A stretch of DNA of 64,000 bases from JAVBQJ01 sp031549115 (lineage in GTDB: Bacteria > Verrucomicrobiota > Lentisphaeria > Victivallales > Victivallaceae). Each line of letters begins with the position of its first letter. Position 1 is the stretch's first letter. Position numbers and translations under genes: made by a program. This document shows, piece after piece, positions 16,688-26,457 of this stretch. The stretch covers positions 26,774 to 90,773 of the forward strand of contig JAVBQJ010000051.1 of assembly GCA_031549115.1 (NCBI GenBank), read 5' to 3'. Under the pieces are notes generated by a model. It had not been told where the DNA came from, did no database searches, and worked only from the letters and a program-made list of their open reading frames with translations.

Positions 16688-18639
16688 AGATGGTAACCTA
16701 TCGCCGGTACTACGTCGACCAGAGTGTCGGCGATGTAACTGATTCCGGCGCGCCCTCTCAGCTCCTCGTCGCGCATGATGTTGAAAGACAAGGCGGTGCG
16801 GTCGCCCGGCGCCGCCAGTTTGACCACCAGTCGCTGCGGCCGGCCGGTTCCGGTGAACTTCACGATGTCCTGGGTCCCGAGCTGCCAGACGTGCGCTTCG
16901 TTGGAACGATAGCGTTCCTCACCGTCCAGCCACACCCGGATCATCCCCTCGCGGCCGAGATTGAAGATCAGTTTGGCCCCGGCCGGCGCGATAAAGGTTC
17001 GGACCAGATACCAGCAGGCACCGCCGAACCAGTTGCCGAAGTCCTCGCCGGTCAACAGATCGACGCCGGATTCCAAACGCAACGGCGCCAGCTCCGCCAG
17101 ATCGCCTTTGGCCAGCGCCGCCTCGTCGAGGTAGGGCCGGTCGAGATAGACGTAGTGACGGTAGGAATCGCCGGTGCAACCGGACCAACCGGGAGGGCTG
17201 TTGCGGCCGGGACCGGAATAAGGACACTCGTCGCCGTACTTTTCACGGTCCCACATGTCCCAATAGGGGCCGTAGACCAGCCATTGGCGGGCGCCGCCGA
17301 GGCCGAAATCGCATTCGGCCACCAGCGCGCCGCAGACGGCAAAGGTCGCGTGGAAAAGGTTTTTGTCGGCCAACGGCAGGGCGGGATCGGATCGGCGGAT
17401 CCGCAGGGTGATCGGGTACGCCTCGCCGGGCGCCAGACACAACTTGACGTGCTCGGGCGATATCAGGGTCCCGGGGGCCGCCGCGACCGCGAATTCGCCC
17501 GATACGGCGTCGGCAGTCGGATTGTTCAAGGTCAGCACCACTTCGGTCGGCGCCGCACGAAAAAGCACCGGGACGGTGCGGTAATCGACGGATATCTCCA
17601 CGCGCGGCTCGGGGCGCGGCCGGACCGTGACCCGCGGCGCGCCAACCAGTTCGATGCGGTCGTTGCGCGCGATGGCCATCTCGGCGCCGAGCAAGGCAGT
17701 CTCGGCAGCCAGGTCGGTCAGCAGGGCATTCTTGTGGTCGACTTCGATGCCGCAGACCAGCGTGGGGCCGAGTTGTTCGCGCCACTCCGGAGGAATGATC
17801 GCGGTGCCCTTCCAGGCGCCGAGGATGCCGCCCAGGGTCGCCGCGGTACAGTCGCAATCCCAACCGGCGTTGATGCAGTTCTCCATCGCCCGGCGAAAAT
17901 CCTCGCCGGCGGAAAACCAGGCCAGGAGCCAGAAGGACAAATTGGTGATCGCCTTCGACGCGTCGCGGTCGCCGAAACGGCGCACCGCGATCCGCCAGGC
18001 GGTCGGGAAATCCGGAAAGTCACGGGCGATCTCGGCGGTCTCGGCAACCACCCGGCGCACCGCCGAATCATGCGGCACCGCCGCCAGCCCGGCGGCGATG
18101 ATCTCATCGCGGGTGGCCGCCACCAGTGCCTGAGCGGTCATCGCCGCCGAAAAGCGTTCGGCATCGACACTGAAACCGGAGTGATCGAGTTCGGAGTCGA
18201 GCCGGGCGAACTCCGCCGCCAGCGCCGGGTTGCCGGGCGCGACCAGCCCCCAGATATCGCTGCGGATCGGGCTGCCCTCGGATTCGCGGAAGAACTCGTT
18301 GTTCCAATACCCCGACCATGGCGGCATGATACCACGCTGGACGTTGTAGAGGAAAAATCCGTATTCGCAGAAATTGTACCAGCAGCGGTCCTGCCAGTAG
18401 TGCACCAAGTCGGCGGAGCCGACCCAGCAGCCGCGCTCCTGCAGCGCTTCGAGCCAGACCAGTTGGATATCCAGATCGTCGTTGGGCGGAATTCGGGGCG
18501 GCCACAGATCGGCGGCGGTAAGGTGTTTGAGCTCCTTGTGGTTTTCGACGTAGGCGCCGACGGTGCCGCCGATGCTTTTGCCAAGCCATGCCGCCAGGAC
18601 CTTGTCCTGATATTCCCGGTAGTCGAGTCGGTAACGCAT
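16684..18639 (-). CDS. ADP-ribosylglycohydrolase family protein with C-terminal beta-sandwich
   Basis: The 651-residue protein has an ADP-ribosylglycohydrolase (PF03747) domain in about residues 10-300: AAWLGKSIGGTVGAYVEN, PPNDDLDIQLVWLEALQ (the acidic metal-site motif), and GWDCDCTAATLGGILGAWKG, the second DxDxT metal signature. The C-terminal half is beta-rich and ends in a lectin- or Ig-like part (LIFNLGREGMIRVWLDGEERYR). There is no signal peptide. In environmental bacteria such long versions are poorly characterised and may cleave N-glycosidic bonds other than ADP-ribose. It is first in a two-gene operon behind the promoter at 18722-18750. Confidence 0.87.
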   Translation of the reverse strand: MRYRLDYREYQDKVLAAWLGKSIGGTVGAYVENHKELKHLTAADLWPPRIPPNDDLDIQLVWLEALQERGCWVGSADLVHYWQDRCWYNFCEYGFFLYNVQRGIMPPWSGYWNNEFFRESEGSPIRSDIWGLVAPGNPALAAEFARLDSELDHSGFSVDAERFSAAMTAQALVAATRDEIIAAGLAAVPHDSAVRRVVAETAEIARDFPDFPTAWRIAVRRFGDRDASKAITNLSFWLLAWFSAGEDFRRAMENCINAGWDCDCTAATLGGILGAWKGTAIIPPEWREQLGPTLVCGIEVDHKNALLTDLAAETALLGAEMAIARNDRIELVGAPRVTVRPRPEPRVEISVDYRTVPVLFRAAPTEVVLTLNNPTADAVSGEFAVAAAPGTLISPEHVKLCLAPGEAYPITLRIRRSDPALPLADKNLFHATFAVCGALVAECDFGLGGARQWLVYGPYWDMWDREKYGDECPYSGPGRNSPPGWSGCTGDSYRHYVYLDRPYLDEAALAKGDLAELAPLRLESGVDLLTGEDFGNWFGGACWYLVRTFIAPAGAKLIFNLGREGMIRVWLDGEERYRSNEAHVWQLGTQDIVKFTGTGRPQRLVVKLAAPGDRTALSFNIMRDEELRGRAGISYIADTLVDVVPAIGYHL

Positions 18640-18674
18640 GAATCCTCACTCCCTATGCGGGGAATTTTTCAGTT

Positions 18675-18698
18675 CTTTACGGGTTGAACCGAGTAAAG
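18675..18698. promoter_or_regulatory. Imperfect dyad in the 5' untranslated region, possible operator or hairpin
   Basis: CTTTAC (18675-18680) and GTAAAG (18693-18698) are exact inverted copies with a further partial match (GGGTT/AACC) inside. It lies between the promoter at 18722-18750 and the ATG at 18639. Function not shown. Confidence 0.3.
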
Positions 18699-18718
18699 TC
18701 CTCGAACATTCAATGGGT

Positions 18719-18780
18719 TATAGTATATCTGGATTTACCGGAAAAGTCAAGAATAAAACCGGATTTCCGGCAATTATTTT
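18719..18780. repeat. 62-bp duplicated promoter module, copy 2
   Basis: Partner of 15752-15813. In this copy the far end reaches into the SulP gene and includes its stop codon (18774-18776); the internal CCGGAAATCCGG followed by TTTTATT on the minus strand could also act as a weak terminator for SulP. Confidence 0.7.
18722..18750 (-). promoter_or_regulatory. Sigma-70 type promoter of the ADP-ribosylglycohydrolase/amidohydrolase operon
   Basis: Minus strand: TTGACT (18750-18745), 17-bp spacer, TATACT (18727-18722), with start expected about 75 bp before the ATG at 18639. It sits in the second copy of the 62-bp repeat. Confidence 0.75.
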
Positions 18781-20471
18781 GCTGCTTCCTGCATTATTAC
18801 CGCTTCCTGCGCCAAAAGTTCGCGCGCCCGCGCCAAGGCGTTGTTGATGTCCGGACAGATGTTTTCCGCGCCGATCTGGGCGGCCAGCCCGTACTGGTTC
18901 AGCGCCTGCATCGGTTGCGAACGGGGACGTACGCCGGACAGAATCAGTTGGGTGTTGTCGCGGCGGCATTGCGCGAAAAAGCTGTCCAACACATTGAGGC
19001 CGGTGGCGTCGACGACCGGGACATGGCGCATTCGCAGGATGAAGATCTTCGCCTCCCGCCGCGCCGTGCTCATCACCGCATCCTTGAAGCCGTCGACCGC
19101 GCCGAAGAAGAACGCCCCCTGCACCTCGAATACCACCACATCGTCGGGAACCGATTTCAACGCGATCGCATCCGGGTCGCTGGCCGGGTCGGCAGTGTCG
19201 CCCGACAACTCCGAGGTAATGGCGCTGACGTTGAAAATCTCCGACATGCGGCGGATGAACAGCAGCGCGGCAAGCACGATACCGACTTCGACCGCAACCA
19301 CCAGATCGACCCAGACCGTCAACAGGAAAGTGATCAGCATCACCGCCCAATCGCTTCTGGGTCCTTTGAACATGCGCAGAAAGGTCTGGTATTCGCTCAT
19401 GTTATAGCAGACCACCATCATGATCCCGGCCAGCGACGCCATCGGAATCAGCTTCGCCTGCGGCGCCAGCAACAGCAAAATCAACAGCAGCGTGATCGCG
19501 TGAATCATCCCGGCGACCGGAGTCTGACCGCCGCTTTTGATGTTGGTGGCGGTCCGGGCAATGGCGCCGGTGGCGGGGATGCCCTGAAACAGCACCGCAC
19601 CGATGTTGCCGATCCCCTGCCCGATCAATTCGGTGTTCGGCCGGTGACGCCCCCCGATCATACCGTCGGCGACGGTCGCGCTCAGCAGCGATTCAATCCC
19701 GGCCAACAGCGCGATGGTAAACGCCGCCGTCACCAGCGTCGGCATTTCGCTCCAGCTGGGGAAGCTCAATTGCGGGAACGGCAACGTCCGCGGCAGTTCG
19801 CCGAAGCGGCTGCCGATGGTTTCGACTTCGAAGCCGAAAAGCATCGAGACCAAGGTCGCCGCCACCATCCCCGCCAGCATCGCCGGCCAACGCGGCAACC
19901 AGCGGCGCATCGCCATAATCACCAGCACGGTGAATACGCCCAATCCCAGCGTCAGCAGGTCGATCCGGCCGAGATTGGAGCCGAAGCAGTACAATTTCCC
20001 GACGAAGTCGGCCGGAACCTCGGTCAGGCGCAGCCCCAGAAGGTCGTTGATCTGGGTGGCGCAGATCACCACCGCAATCCCGGAGGTGAACCCGATGGTG
20101 ACCGGGAACGGAATGAATTTGATCAGCGCCCCCATTTTGAATATCCCAAACAGGATCAGGATGATCCCCGCCATCAGCGTGGCAGCGAGCAACCCGCTGT
20201 CGCCGAACTGTCCATAAATACCGGCAATGATGACGATAAAGGCGCCGGTGGGACCGCCGATCTGGACCCGGCTGCCGCCGAACAGCGAAATCAGGAACCC
20301 GGCGACGATGGCGGTATAAATTCCCCGGGTGGGCGGGAAACCGGAGGCAATCGAAAATGCCATCGCCAACGGCAGCGCCACGACGCCGACGGTGACGCCG
20401 GCGAAGAGGTCGCCGGAGAACTTTTTCCAACTATAGGTTTTCATCTCCGAGAAAAATACCGGTCGAAACAT
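18774..20471 (-). CDS. SulP family anion transporter with STAS domain
   Basis: The ATG at 20471 is preferred (AGGTGG about 5 bp upstream) over a GTG at 20477. The product of 565 residues has an N-terminal membrane domain of roughly 10-14 helices with SulP hallmarks (GVTVGVVALPLAMAFSIASG, PTRGIYTAIVAGF, GGPTGAFIVIIAGI) and a C-terminal STAS domain (VVFEVQGAFFFGAVDGFKDA, PVVDATGLNVLDSF). It should import sulfate, bicarbonate or another inorganic anion across the inner membrane; substrate cannot be told. It is transcribed divergently from a DUF6159 membrane protein gene. Confidence 0.93.
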   Translation of the reverse strand: MFRPVFFSEMKTYSWKKFSGDLFAGVTVGVVALPLAMAFSIASGFPPTRGIYTAIVAGFLISLFGGSRVQIGGPTGAFIVIIAGIYGQFGDSGLLAATLMAGIILILFGIFKMGALIKFIPFPVTIGFTSGIAVVICATQINDLLGLRLTEVPADFVGKLYCFGSNLGRIDLLTLGLGVFTVLVIMAMRRWLPRWPAMLAGMVAATLVSMLFGFEVETIGSRFGELPRTLPFPQLSFPSWSEMPTLVTAAFTIALLAGIESLLSATVADGMIGGRHRPNTELIGQGIGNIGAVLFQGIPATGAIARTATNIKSGGQTPVAGMIHAITLLLILLLLAPQAKLIPMASLAGIMMVVCYNMSEYQTFLRMFKGPRSDWAVMLITFLLTVWVDLVVAVEVGIVLAALLFIRRMSEIFNVSAITSELSGDTADPASDPDAIALKSVPDDVVVFEVQGAFFFGAVDGFKDAVMSTARREAKIFILRMRHVPVVDATGLNVLDSFFAQCRRDNTQLILSGVRPRSQPMQALNQYGLAAQIGAENICPDINNALARARELLAQEAVIMQEAAK

Positions 20472-20529
20472 ACCCACCTGCCTTGCAAATAAGCGAAATA
20501 AAAGTTGAAAATAAGAAAATAAGACTTAT

Positions 20530-20557
20530 AATATACCGCGAAATGATTTTTTTACAA
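20530..20557 (-). promoter_or_regulatory. Possible promoter for the SulP gene
   Basis: Minus strand TTGTAA (20557-20552), 16-bp spacer, TATATT (20535-20530) in an AT-rich divergent intergenic region. The match is moderate. Confidence 0.35.
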
Positions 20558-20629
20558 TGTCCGGATTGGGTATTTACCCGTCCGAAATGTATTGTTTTCA
20601 ATAGTATAGTGGATTTACCGGGAGATGCG

Positions 20630-21493
20630 ATGAAGCGGTGGCGAATAAGCCGGGAAAATTTGAAGTGCGTCTGCAAGGTCGGGTTCAGGCATTTGGGGCT
20701 GTGTCCGTTGCTGATCGTGTGTTTATTGGCAACAGGGATGATGTTGACACTCGGAGTTTACTGGCTCGACAGGATTGTGCCGGAGTGGCTACCCAAAGTG
20801 TCGGGTGAACCATTGGGTTTGTTGAATTGGAACTGGCCGGCTTTCATCGGGGTGACGGCATGCAGCGGCTTTGCGGGTATCTTCTGCTGGACGGTGTTGT
20901 ACAGTGAGATTCTGGACGCGCTGCATGGACGGACGGTTTCGCTCCGGCACAGCATAGCGGCCGCGGCGCGTTGTCTGCCGGCGCTGCTTGGGTGGACCGC
21001 ACTCTCCTGCGTGATCGGACTGGGATTCTCGATGCTGGAATATGAAAGCAGCGCCTTGGGGAGATGCGTATTAAGTCTGGCCAGACTGATCTGGACGCTG
21101 GCGGTAGTATTCGTATTGCCGGCGATCGTAACGCGGCCGCCGGAGTGGAACCCGTTCGGTTATCTGAAAATCTCCGTGCTGTTGGTAAAGCGGCTGTGGG
21201 TCGAATTACTGATCGGTTATGTCGGCATCCTGCTGATGATGGCCGGGGGGGTTCTGGTGACTCTGATGTTGGTGACAGTTCTGGGAGAATGGGTTCGCTC
21301 CATATTCGGAGAACCTTACAGTACGGGAGTTACTGTCGGCGTACTTGGACTTGTGATGCTGCTGTTGGTCACAGTTGGTTTTCTCCTGAATAATTTGTAC
21401 ATCGCTTCGCTGTATATCTACGCAACCGAGGGCGCCCTGTCCAACGGCACGACCGAAGCCGACATGGAGCGGGCAATATCCGCGGCAAAATAA
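20630..21493 (+). CDS. DUF6159-like integral membrane protein
   Basis: The ATG at 20630 follows GGGAG by 5 bp; the frame is open further upstream but that stretch is AT-rich intergenic sequence. The 287-residue protein has about six membrane segments. Its order of features (basic N-terminus, LARLIWTLAVVFVLPAIVTRPP, then KISVLLVKRLWVELLIGYVGI, then LYIYATEGALSNGT at the C-terminus) matches the DUF6159 family, whose function is unknown. I am fairly, not fully, sure of the family. It is divergent from SulP and stands alone. Confidence 0.7.
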   Translation: MKRWRISRENLKCVCKVGFRHLGLCPLLIVCLLATGMMLTLGVYWLDRIVPEWLPKVSGEPLGLLNWNWPAFIGVTACSGFAGIFCWTVLYSEILDALHGRTVSLRHSIAAAARCLPALLGWTALSCVIGLGFSMLEYESSALGRCVLSLARLIWTLAVVFVLPAIVTRPPEWNPFGYLKISVLLVKRLWVELLIGYVGILLMMAGGVLVTLMLVTVLGEWVRSIFGEPYSTGVTVGVLGLVMLLLVTVGFLLNNLYIASLYIYATEGALSNGTTEADMERAISAAK

Positions 21494-21517
21494 GAGCGGA
21501 CCGCCCCTCCCCGCAGC

Positions 21518-22210
21518 TCACTCCCCTTCGATCGGCAACGGCTCGCCGAGGTGGCGGGGGGAACGGTGGAGGATGTTGACGTCGATCCAGGCGGCGCAAC
21601 GGGCGAGGCTTTCGCGGCAGAACATCTTCAACCGGAAGCGCCAGCTCAGGTCGCGCGCGGCGTAACCGAAGGCCTCGACGCCGTGCGCATCCCCCAGATA
21701 CAGCGCGCGCCGGCAGTGAAAGTCCTGCGAGATGACGATCAGCCGGTCGACCTGAAAGATCTCCCGTGCCCGCACCATCGAATCCAGCGTCCGCAACCCG
21801 GCATAATCAAGCACGATATCGCCGGGATCGACCCCGGCGGCGATCAGGTCGCCGCGCATATCTTCGGGTTCGTTATAATTCTTGCGGCTATGGTCGCCGG
21901 AAGCCAGAATCTTGGCGATCTTCCCGGCGTGGTAGAGTTCGGCGGCGGCTTGAATGCGATAGACGTAATACAGATTCGGGCGCCCGGCGACATGTTTGCT
22001 GGTGCCGAGCACAATGCCGACCCGGCATTCGGGCACGGCGTCGAGTTGATGATACACGTATGGACCGGTCTTTTCCACGGCGAGATTGCCGGCGAGAAAC
22101 AGCACCCCCGCGACAACCGCGCCCAGACCAAGAGCGTAGATGAGATAGCGGCAACGCTGTATCGCAGCCAATCGCCACAGTTTTTCTGCTTGTGATTTGA
22201 AAAATGACAT
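21518..22210 (-). CDS. SanA/YdcF-like DUF218 membrane protein
   Basis: The product from the ATG at 22210 has 230 residues. An N-terminal membrane helix (YLIYALGLGAVVAGVLFLAGN) is followed by a DUF218 domain: VGIVLGTSKHVAGRPNLYY, ILASGDHSRKNYNEPEDM and LIVISQDFHCRRALYLG. This is the SanA (vancomycin exclusion) branch, thought to act in envelope integrity, perhaps on polyprenyl or peptidoglycan precursors; the reaction is unproven. No strong ribosome site precedes the start. The frame is open far upstream across trmB on the other strand, which I regard as a shadow. Confidence 0.87.
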   Translation of the reverse strand: MSFFKSQAEKLWRLAAIQRCRYLIYALGLGAVVAGVLFLAGNLAVEKTGPYVYHQLDAVPECRVGIVLGTSKHVAGRPNLYYVYRIQAAAELYHAGKIAKILASGDHSRKNYNEPEDMRGDLIAAGVDPGDIVLDYAGLRTLDSMVRAREIFQVDRLIVISQDFHCRRALYLGDAHGVEAFGYAARDLSWRFRLKMFCRESLARCAAWIDVNILHRSPRHLGEPLPIEGE

Positions 22211-22270
22211 ATTTGGGGGTATTTTATAAGTTGCGACTTTACCATAGCACAACCGCGGGATGATGTCAAT

Positions 22271-22855
22271 ATGGATTATATGCAATTGGGGTGGACTTAC
22301 GAAAATCTGCGCTTCGACACGCCGACGGTGGAATTGGATCTGGGGTGCGGCGCCGGATCGTTCGCCCGGGCGCTGGCGCGCCGCTACCCCGAACGGCTGA
22401 TTCTCGCCGGCGATGTAATGATCGGGCGCTTGCGCAAGGTCAATAAAAACAACGAGATACCGAATCTTCAGATCCTCCGCGCCGAATCGCGTTATCTCGT
22501 GAGCGTATTGCTCGGCGACGCGTCGCTCGACCGCATCCATTTGTTGTGCCCCGATCCGTGGCCGAAGGACAAACACCGGGGACACCGGCTGCTGGCGAGC
22601 AACTTCATCGCCCAATTGCACCGGGTGTTGAAAACGGACGGAATTTTTCACTTTTCCACCGACGACGCCCCCTACTGGGAGCAGGCGCAGCAGGTGTTGA
22701 CCGCGTCACGCCTTTTCGCCGCCGCCCCGGAGGCGCTGGCGGATATCGCCGACCTGAAAACCGACTTCGAACGGCATTGGCTTGCGGAGGGAAAAACGGT
22801 TCGCCACGCCGCCTGGCGCAAACTGCCGTTGCCGCCGCATACCATCGGACACTGA
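22271..22855 (+). CDS. trmB: tRNA (guanine-46-N7) methyltransferase
   Basis: This 194-residue protein is TrmB: the SAM-binding motif VELDLGCGAGSFARALA lies near residues 20-36, and the family signature LLCPDPWPKDKHRGHRLL near residues 92-109. The C-terminal FHFSTDDAPYWEQ and TDFERHWLAEG agree. It methylates G46 in the variable loop of tRNA using S-adenosylmethionine. The ATG at 22271 sits within 60 bp of the divergent SanA-like start, so the two share a short promoter region. It lacks the longer N-terminal extension of E. coli TrmB. Confidence 0.93.
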   Translation: MDYMQLGWTYENLRFDTPTVELDLGCGAGSFARALARRYPERLILAGDVMIGRLRKVNKNNEIPNLQILRAESRYLVSVLLGDASLDRIHLLCPDPWPKDKHRGHRLLASNFIAQLHRVLKTDGIFHFSTDDAPYWEQAQQVLTASRLFAAAPEALADIADLKTDFERHWLAEGKTVRHAAWRKLPLPPHTIGH

Positions 22856-22874
22856 AAAAAAGCCGTTTCCGGCT
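22855..22874 (-). terminator. Intrinsic terminator oriented on the minus strand
   Basis: Read on the minus strand, AGCCG-GAAA-CGGCT is followed by seven T residues, an almost ideal small terminator. No minus-strand gene lies upstream within 3 kb, so it may block antisense transcription running out of the hom-ask operon towards trmB. As a plus-strand element it lacks a T-tract. Confidence 0.5.
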
Positions 22875-22953
22875 GGAAAAAATGCCGTTCCGGTGCTATA
22901 GTATCGGGTTTGATTGCAGATTCGCGTTTTTAATCAATAAAAGGGCTACGCAA

Positions 22954-24246
<1,293 letters not shown>

Positions 24247-24263
24247 GTTTTCAGGTGACAACC

Positions 24264-25682
24264 ATGAGCAAGCACCAACATCAACATACCGTAGAGAAGA
24301 TCGGCGGCACCTCCATGAGCCGCTTCGGCGACGTGATGACCAACGTCATCATCGGCAACCGGCAGCCGTCGAATTACTACAACCGCCTTTTCGTGGTGTC
24401 CGCCTATGGCGGCATCACCAACCTCCTGCTGGAAGACAAAAAAACCGGCGCTCCCGGCGTCTACGCCAGCTTCGCCGCCGGCAATCGCGAATGGGAAGCG
24501 CAGCTGGAAACAGTGCGCCAGGCGATGATCGAGTTCAACCGTTCGTTCGAATCGATCGGATTGGATCAGGCGCAGGCGGACACTTTCGTCGACGAACGGA
24601 TCGGCGGCATCCGCTCCTGCCTCAAACACCTGGCGCAGCTGCGCGGCTTCGGCCACTTCAAGAGCAAGGATTATCTGCCGCCGACGCGGGAAATCCTGAG
24701 CGCGGTCGGCGAAGCCCACAGCGCCTACAATTCAGTATTGATTCTGCGGGCGAACGGCATTCAGGCGGAATTTGTCGACCTGACCGGCTGGATGGATGAT
24801 TTTTCGGGTACGCTTGAGGCGATGATCGAGCGCAATCTGGCGGGGCTGGATTTCAGCACCTGCCTGCCGATCGTGACCGGCTACGCCAAATGCAGCGAAG
24901 GGATCATGGCGCGCTTCGACCGCGGCTACAGTGAAATCACCTTCAGCAAGCTGGCGGTGGTGACCGGTGCGCGCGAAGGAGTGATCCACAAGGAATTCCA
25001 CCTTTCGACCGGCGACCCGAAGTTGATGGGCGTGGACAAGGTGCGGACGATCGGCTTCACCAACTTCGACATCGCCGACCAGTTGGCGGACATGGCGATG
25101 GAGGCGATCCACCCCAAAGCGGCGAAGGAGATGGAGCATCAGAATATTCCGATCCGGGTCACCAACGCCTTCGACCCGGAAAATCCGGGAACGCTGATCA
25201 GCCGCGACTACGTGTCGCCGGAAGCGCGGGTCGAAATGATCTGCGGCCGCCGCGATGTCATCGCGATCGAAGTGTTCGATCCGGAGATGGTCGGCCAGAG
25301 CGGCTACGACTATATGCTGATGGAAGCCTTTTACAACTGCGGCATCAGCTATATCGCCAAGAACACCAACGCCAATACGATCACCAACTACGTGCCGGAA
25401 AAGTCGAAGAACCTTTCGAACTGCGTCGAGGTGCTGAAATCGCGTTATCCGAATGCGAAGATTCACACCCATCCGGTGGCGATCGTTTCGGTGATCGGCA
25501 GCAATATGAAGATTCCGGGTTTCCTGTCCAAGGCGGCGAAAGCATTGGCGGACGCCGATATCAACATTCTGGCGTTGGATCAGTGCATGCGCCAGGTCAA
25601 TATGCAGTTCATGGTCGAACGCGAAGATTACCAGAAAGCGCAAATCGCGCTGCACCGCGAGCTGGTCGAAAAGCTGCAATGA
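24264..25682 (+). CDS. Aspartate kinase (long, ectoine-cluster-like type)
   Basis: This 472-residue protein begins with HTVEKIGGTSMSRFG, the kinase KxGGTSM motif, followed by FVVSAYGGITNLLLE. C-terminal ACT repeats are visible around VAIVSVIGSNMKIPGFLSKA and NILALDQCMRQVNMQFMVE. The HTVEKIGGTSMS start, the KKTGAPGVY segment and the overall length resemble the specialised aspartokinase (Ask_Ect) found in ectoine clusters rather than LysC. No ectABC genes are present here and it follows hom directly, so the likely role is general aspartate-family synthesis with its own feedback pattern. AGGTGA precedes the ATG by 6 bp. Confidence 0.9.
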   Translation: MSKHQHQHTVEKIGGTSMSRFGDVMTNVIIGNRQPSNYYNRLFVVSAYGGITNLLLEDKKTGAPGVYASFAAGNREWEAQLETVRQAMIEFNRSFESIGLDQAQADTFVDERIGGIRSCLKHLAQLRGFGHFKSKDYLPPTREILSAVGEAHSAYNSVLILRANGIQAEFVDLTGWMDDFSGTLEAMIERNLAGLDFSTCLPIVTGYAKCSEGIMARFDRGYSEITFSKLAVVTGAREGVIHKEFHLSTGDPKLMGVDKVRTIGFTNFDIADQLADMAMEAIHPKAAKEMEHQNIPIRVTNAFDPENPGTLISRDYVSPEARVEMICGRRDVIAIEVFDPEMVGQSGYDYMLMEAFYNCGISYIAKNTNANTITNYVPEKSKNLSNCVEVLKSRYPNAKIHTHPVAIVSVIGSNMKIPGFLSKAAKALADADINILALDQCMRQVNMQFMVEREDYQKAQIALHRELVEKLQ

Positions 25683-25692
25683 CGTTTGCATT

Positions 25693-25754
25693 CCGGCGCC
25701 GCCCGGACGGCGCCGGAGCAATATGTCATAAAACGGGAAAAAACCTCTTCCCGT
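25693..25754 (+). terminator. Two hairpins after the hom-ask operon
   Basis: CCGGCGCCG (25693-25701) pairs with CGGCGCCGG (25708-25716), a very stable 9-bp stem without a T-tract. A second stem, ACGGGAA (25733-25739) with TTCCCGT (25748-25754), is followed by a moderately T-rich run. Together they are likely to end the operon transcript before the tRNA gene. Confidence 0.5.
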
Positions 25755-25756
25755 GC

Positions 25757-25786
25757 TTGTATTTCATGAAAAGAATGGCATATTAA
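25757..25786 (+). promoter_or_regulatory. Possible promoter of the tRNA-Arg gene
   Basis: TTGTAT (25757-25762), 18-bp spacer, TATTAA (25781-25786), about 28 bp before the tRNA 5' end. Moderate match to consensus. Confidence 0.4.
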
Positions 25787-25813
25787 AAGCCATCGAAACG
25801 TAAGATTCGACGT

Positions 25814-25890
25814 GCACCCATAGCTCAATTGGATAGAGCGTCTGGCTACGGACCAGAAGGTTTGGGGTTCAAATCCCTATGGGTGTACCA
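25814..25890 (+). tRNA. tRNA-Arg (anticodon ACG)
   Basis: A full 77-nt cloverleaf: acceptor GCACCCA pairs with TGGGTGT, D arm GCTC...GAGC, anticodon arm TCTGG-CTACGGA-CCAGA with ACG at 34-36, T arm with GGTTCAAATCC, and an encoded CCA at the 3' end. ACG is normally edited to ICG and reads CGU/CGC/CGA. Degraded gene remnants follow directly on the 3' side, as is common at integration sites, although no repeated tRNA end was found. Confidence 0.96.
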
Positions 25891-25998
25891 TTTTAGACTT
25901 TCAGTCGAACTTTCCAGCCGGAAAGCAGCTTTGATCGTTTCCTTATCCACGCTGATAACCTTGGCAATGTACTGTTTCAGGGTGAAAAAAGACCGCGT

Positions 25999-26224
25999 TC
26001 AGCGCATGACGCTCGTGACGATGACCCCGATGCCGAACACCAGTCCGGCGATCTTGTACCGGTTCAGCCGTTCCCGGAAAAACGCCGTCATCAGCAAGAC
26101 CCCGCCCGCCAGGGACAACCCCTGAACCAACGGAAATACGATCACCGCCGGCAGGTTCATCGCCGCTTGCATCAGCAGTTGCGTCAGCCAGAGCGAGACG
26201 TCCAGCGCGGCGCCCCAGCCGAAT
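25999..26224 (-). pseudogene. C-terminal fragment of an EamA/DMT-type transporter
   Basis: On the minus strand a frame without a start reads a membrane tail: LWLTQLLMQAAMNLPAVIVF, LVQGLSLAGGVLLMTAFFRE, then RLNRYKIAGLVFGIGVIVTS, ending at TGA (25999-26001). The FFRERLNRYKIAGLVFGIG pattern is the typical last two helices of EamA-family permeases (about 75 of roughly 140-300 residues). Its 5' end runs directly into another broken gene near 26224, so this is a deletion or recombination scar, not a functional gene. Confidence 0.6.
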
Positions 26225-26381
26225 TCCGGACCAGATCGAAGGTCTCGTGAATCTTGCCCTGGAGCTGTTCCGGCGTCAGGCCGTCCGGCAATTCGACCTC
26301 GACCGAAGCGTGATACGACTGCGAAGAATACTCGCCCTCCGCCGGCACCTTTTTCGAATACGACGCATTTAACTTCAACAT
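26184..26381 (-). pseudogene. Small conserved-looking protein truncated at its 3' end
   Basis: From the ATG at 26381 the frame reads MLKLNASYSKKVPAEGEYSS and continues through VEVELPDGLTPEQLQGKIHETFDLVRNS, a soluble alpha/beta-looking small protein. After RNS (near 26224) the remaining codons are an out-of-frame reading of the EamA fragment, so the true C-terminus has been lost. Such proteins are seen by me as companions of phage- or plasmid-like small genes, but I cannot name a family. Confidence 0.5.
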
Positions 26382-26457
26382 AATCTCATCTCCATAAACA
26401 CCGAAGAGCCGAGGTCATCACCGCCCCCGGCTCTCCGGCTTCTTGATTGTTTGTCCT

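Noticed and set aside
16690..20492. Two long plus-strand open frames opposite the ADP-ribosylglycohydrolase and SulP genes
   Set aside because: Compositionally biased (Arg, Gln, His) with no family match; the minus-strand genes are clear.
25814..25890. tRNA-Arg as a present-day attachment site
   Set aside because: No integrase gene and no second copy of the tRNA 3' end was found in the window.
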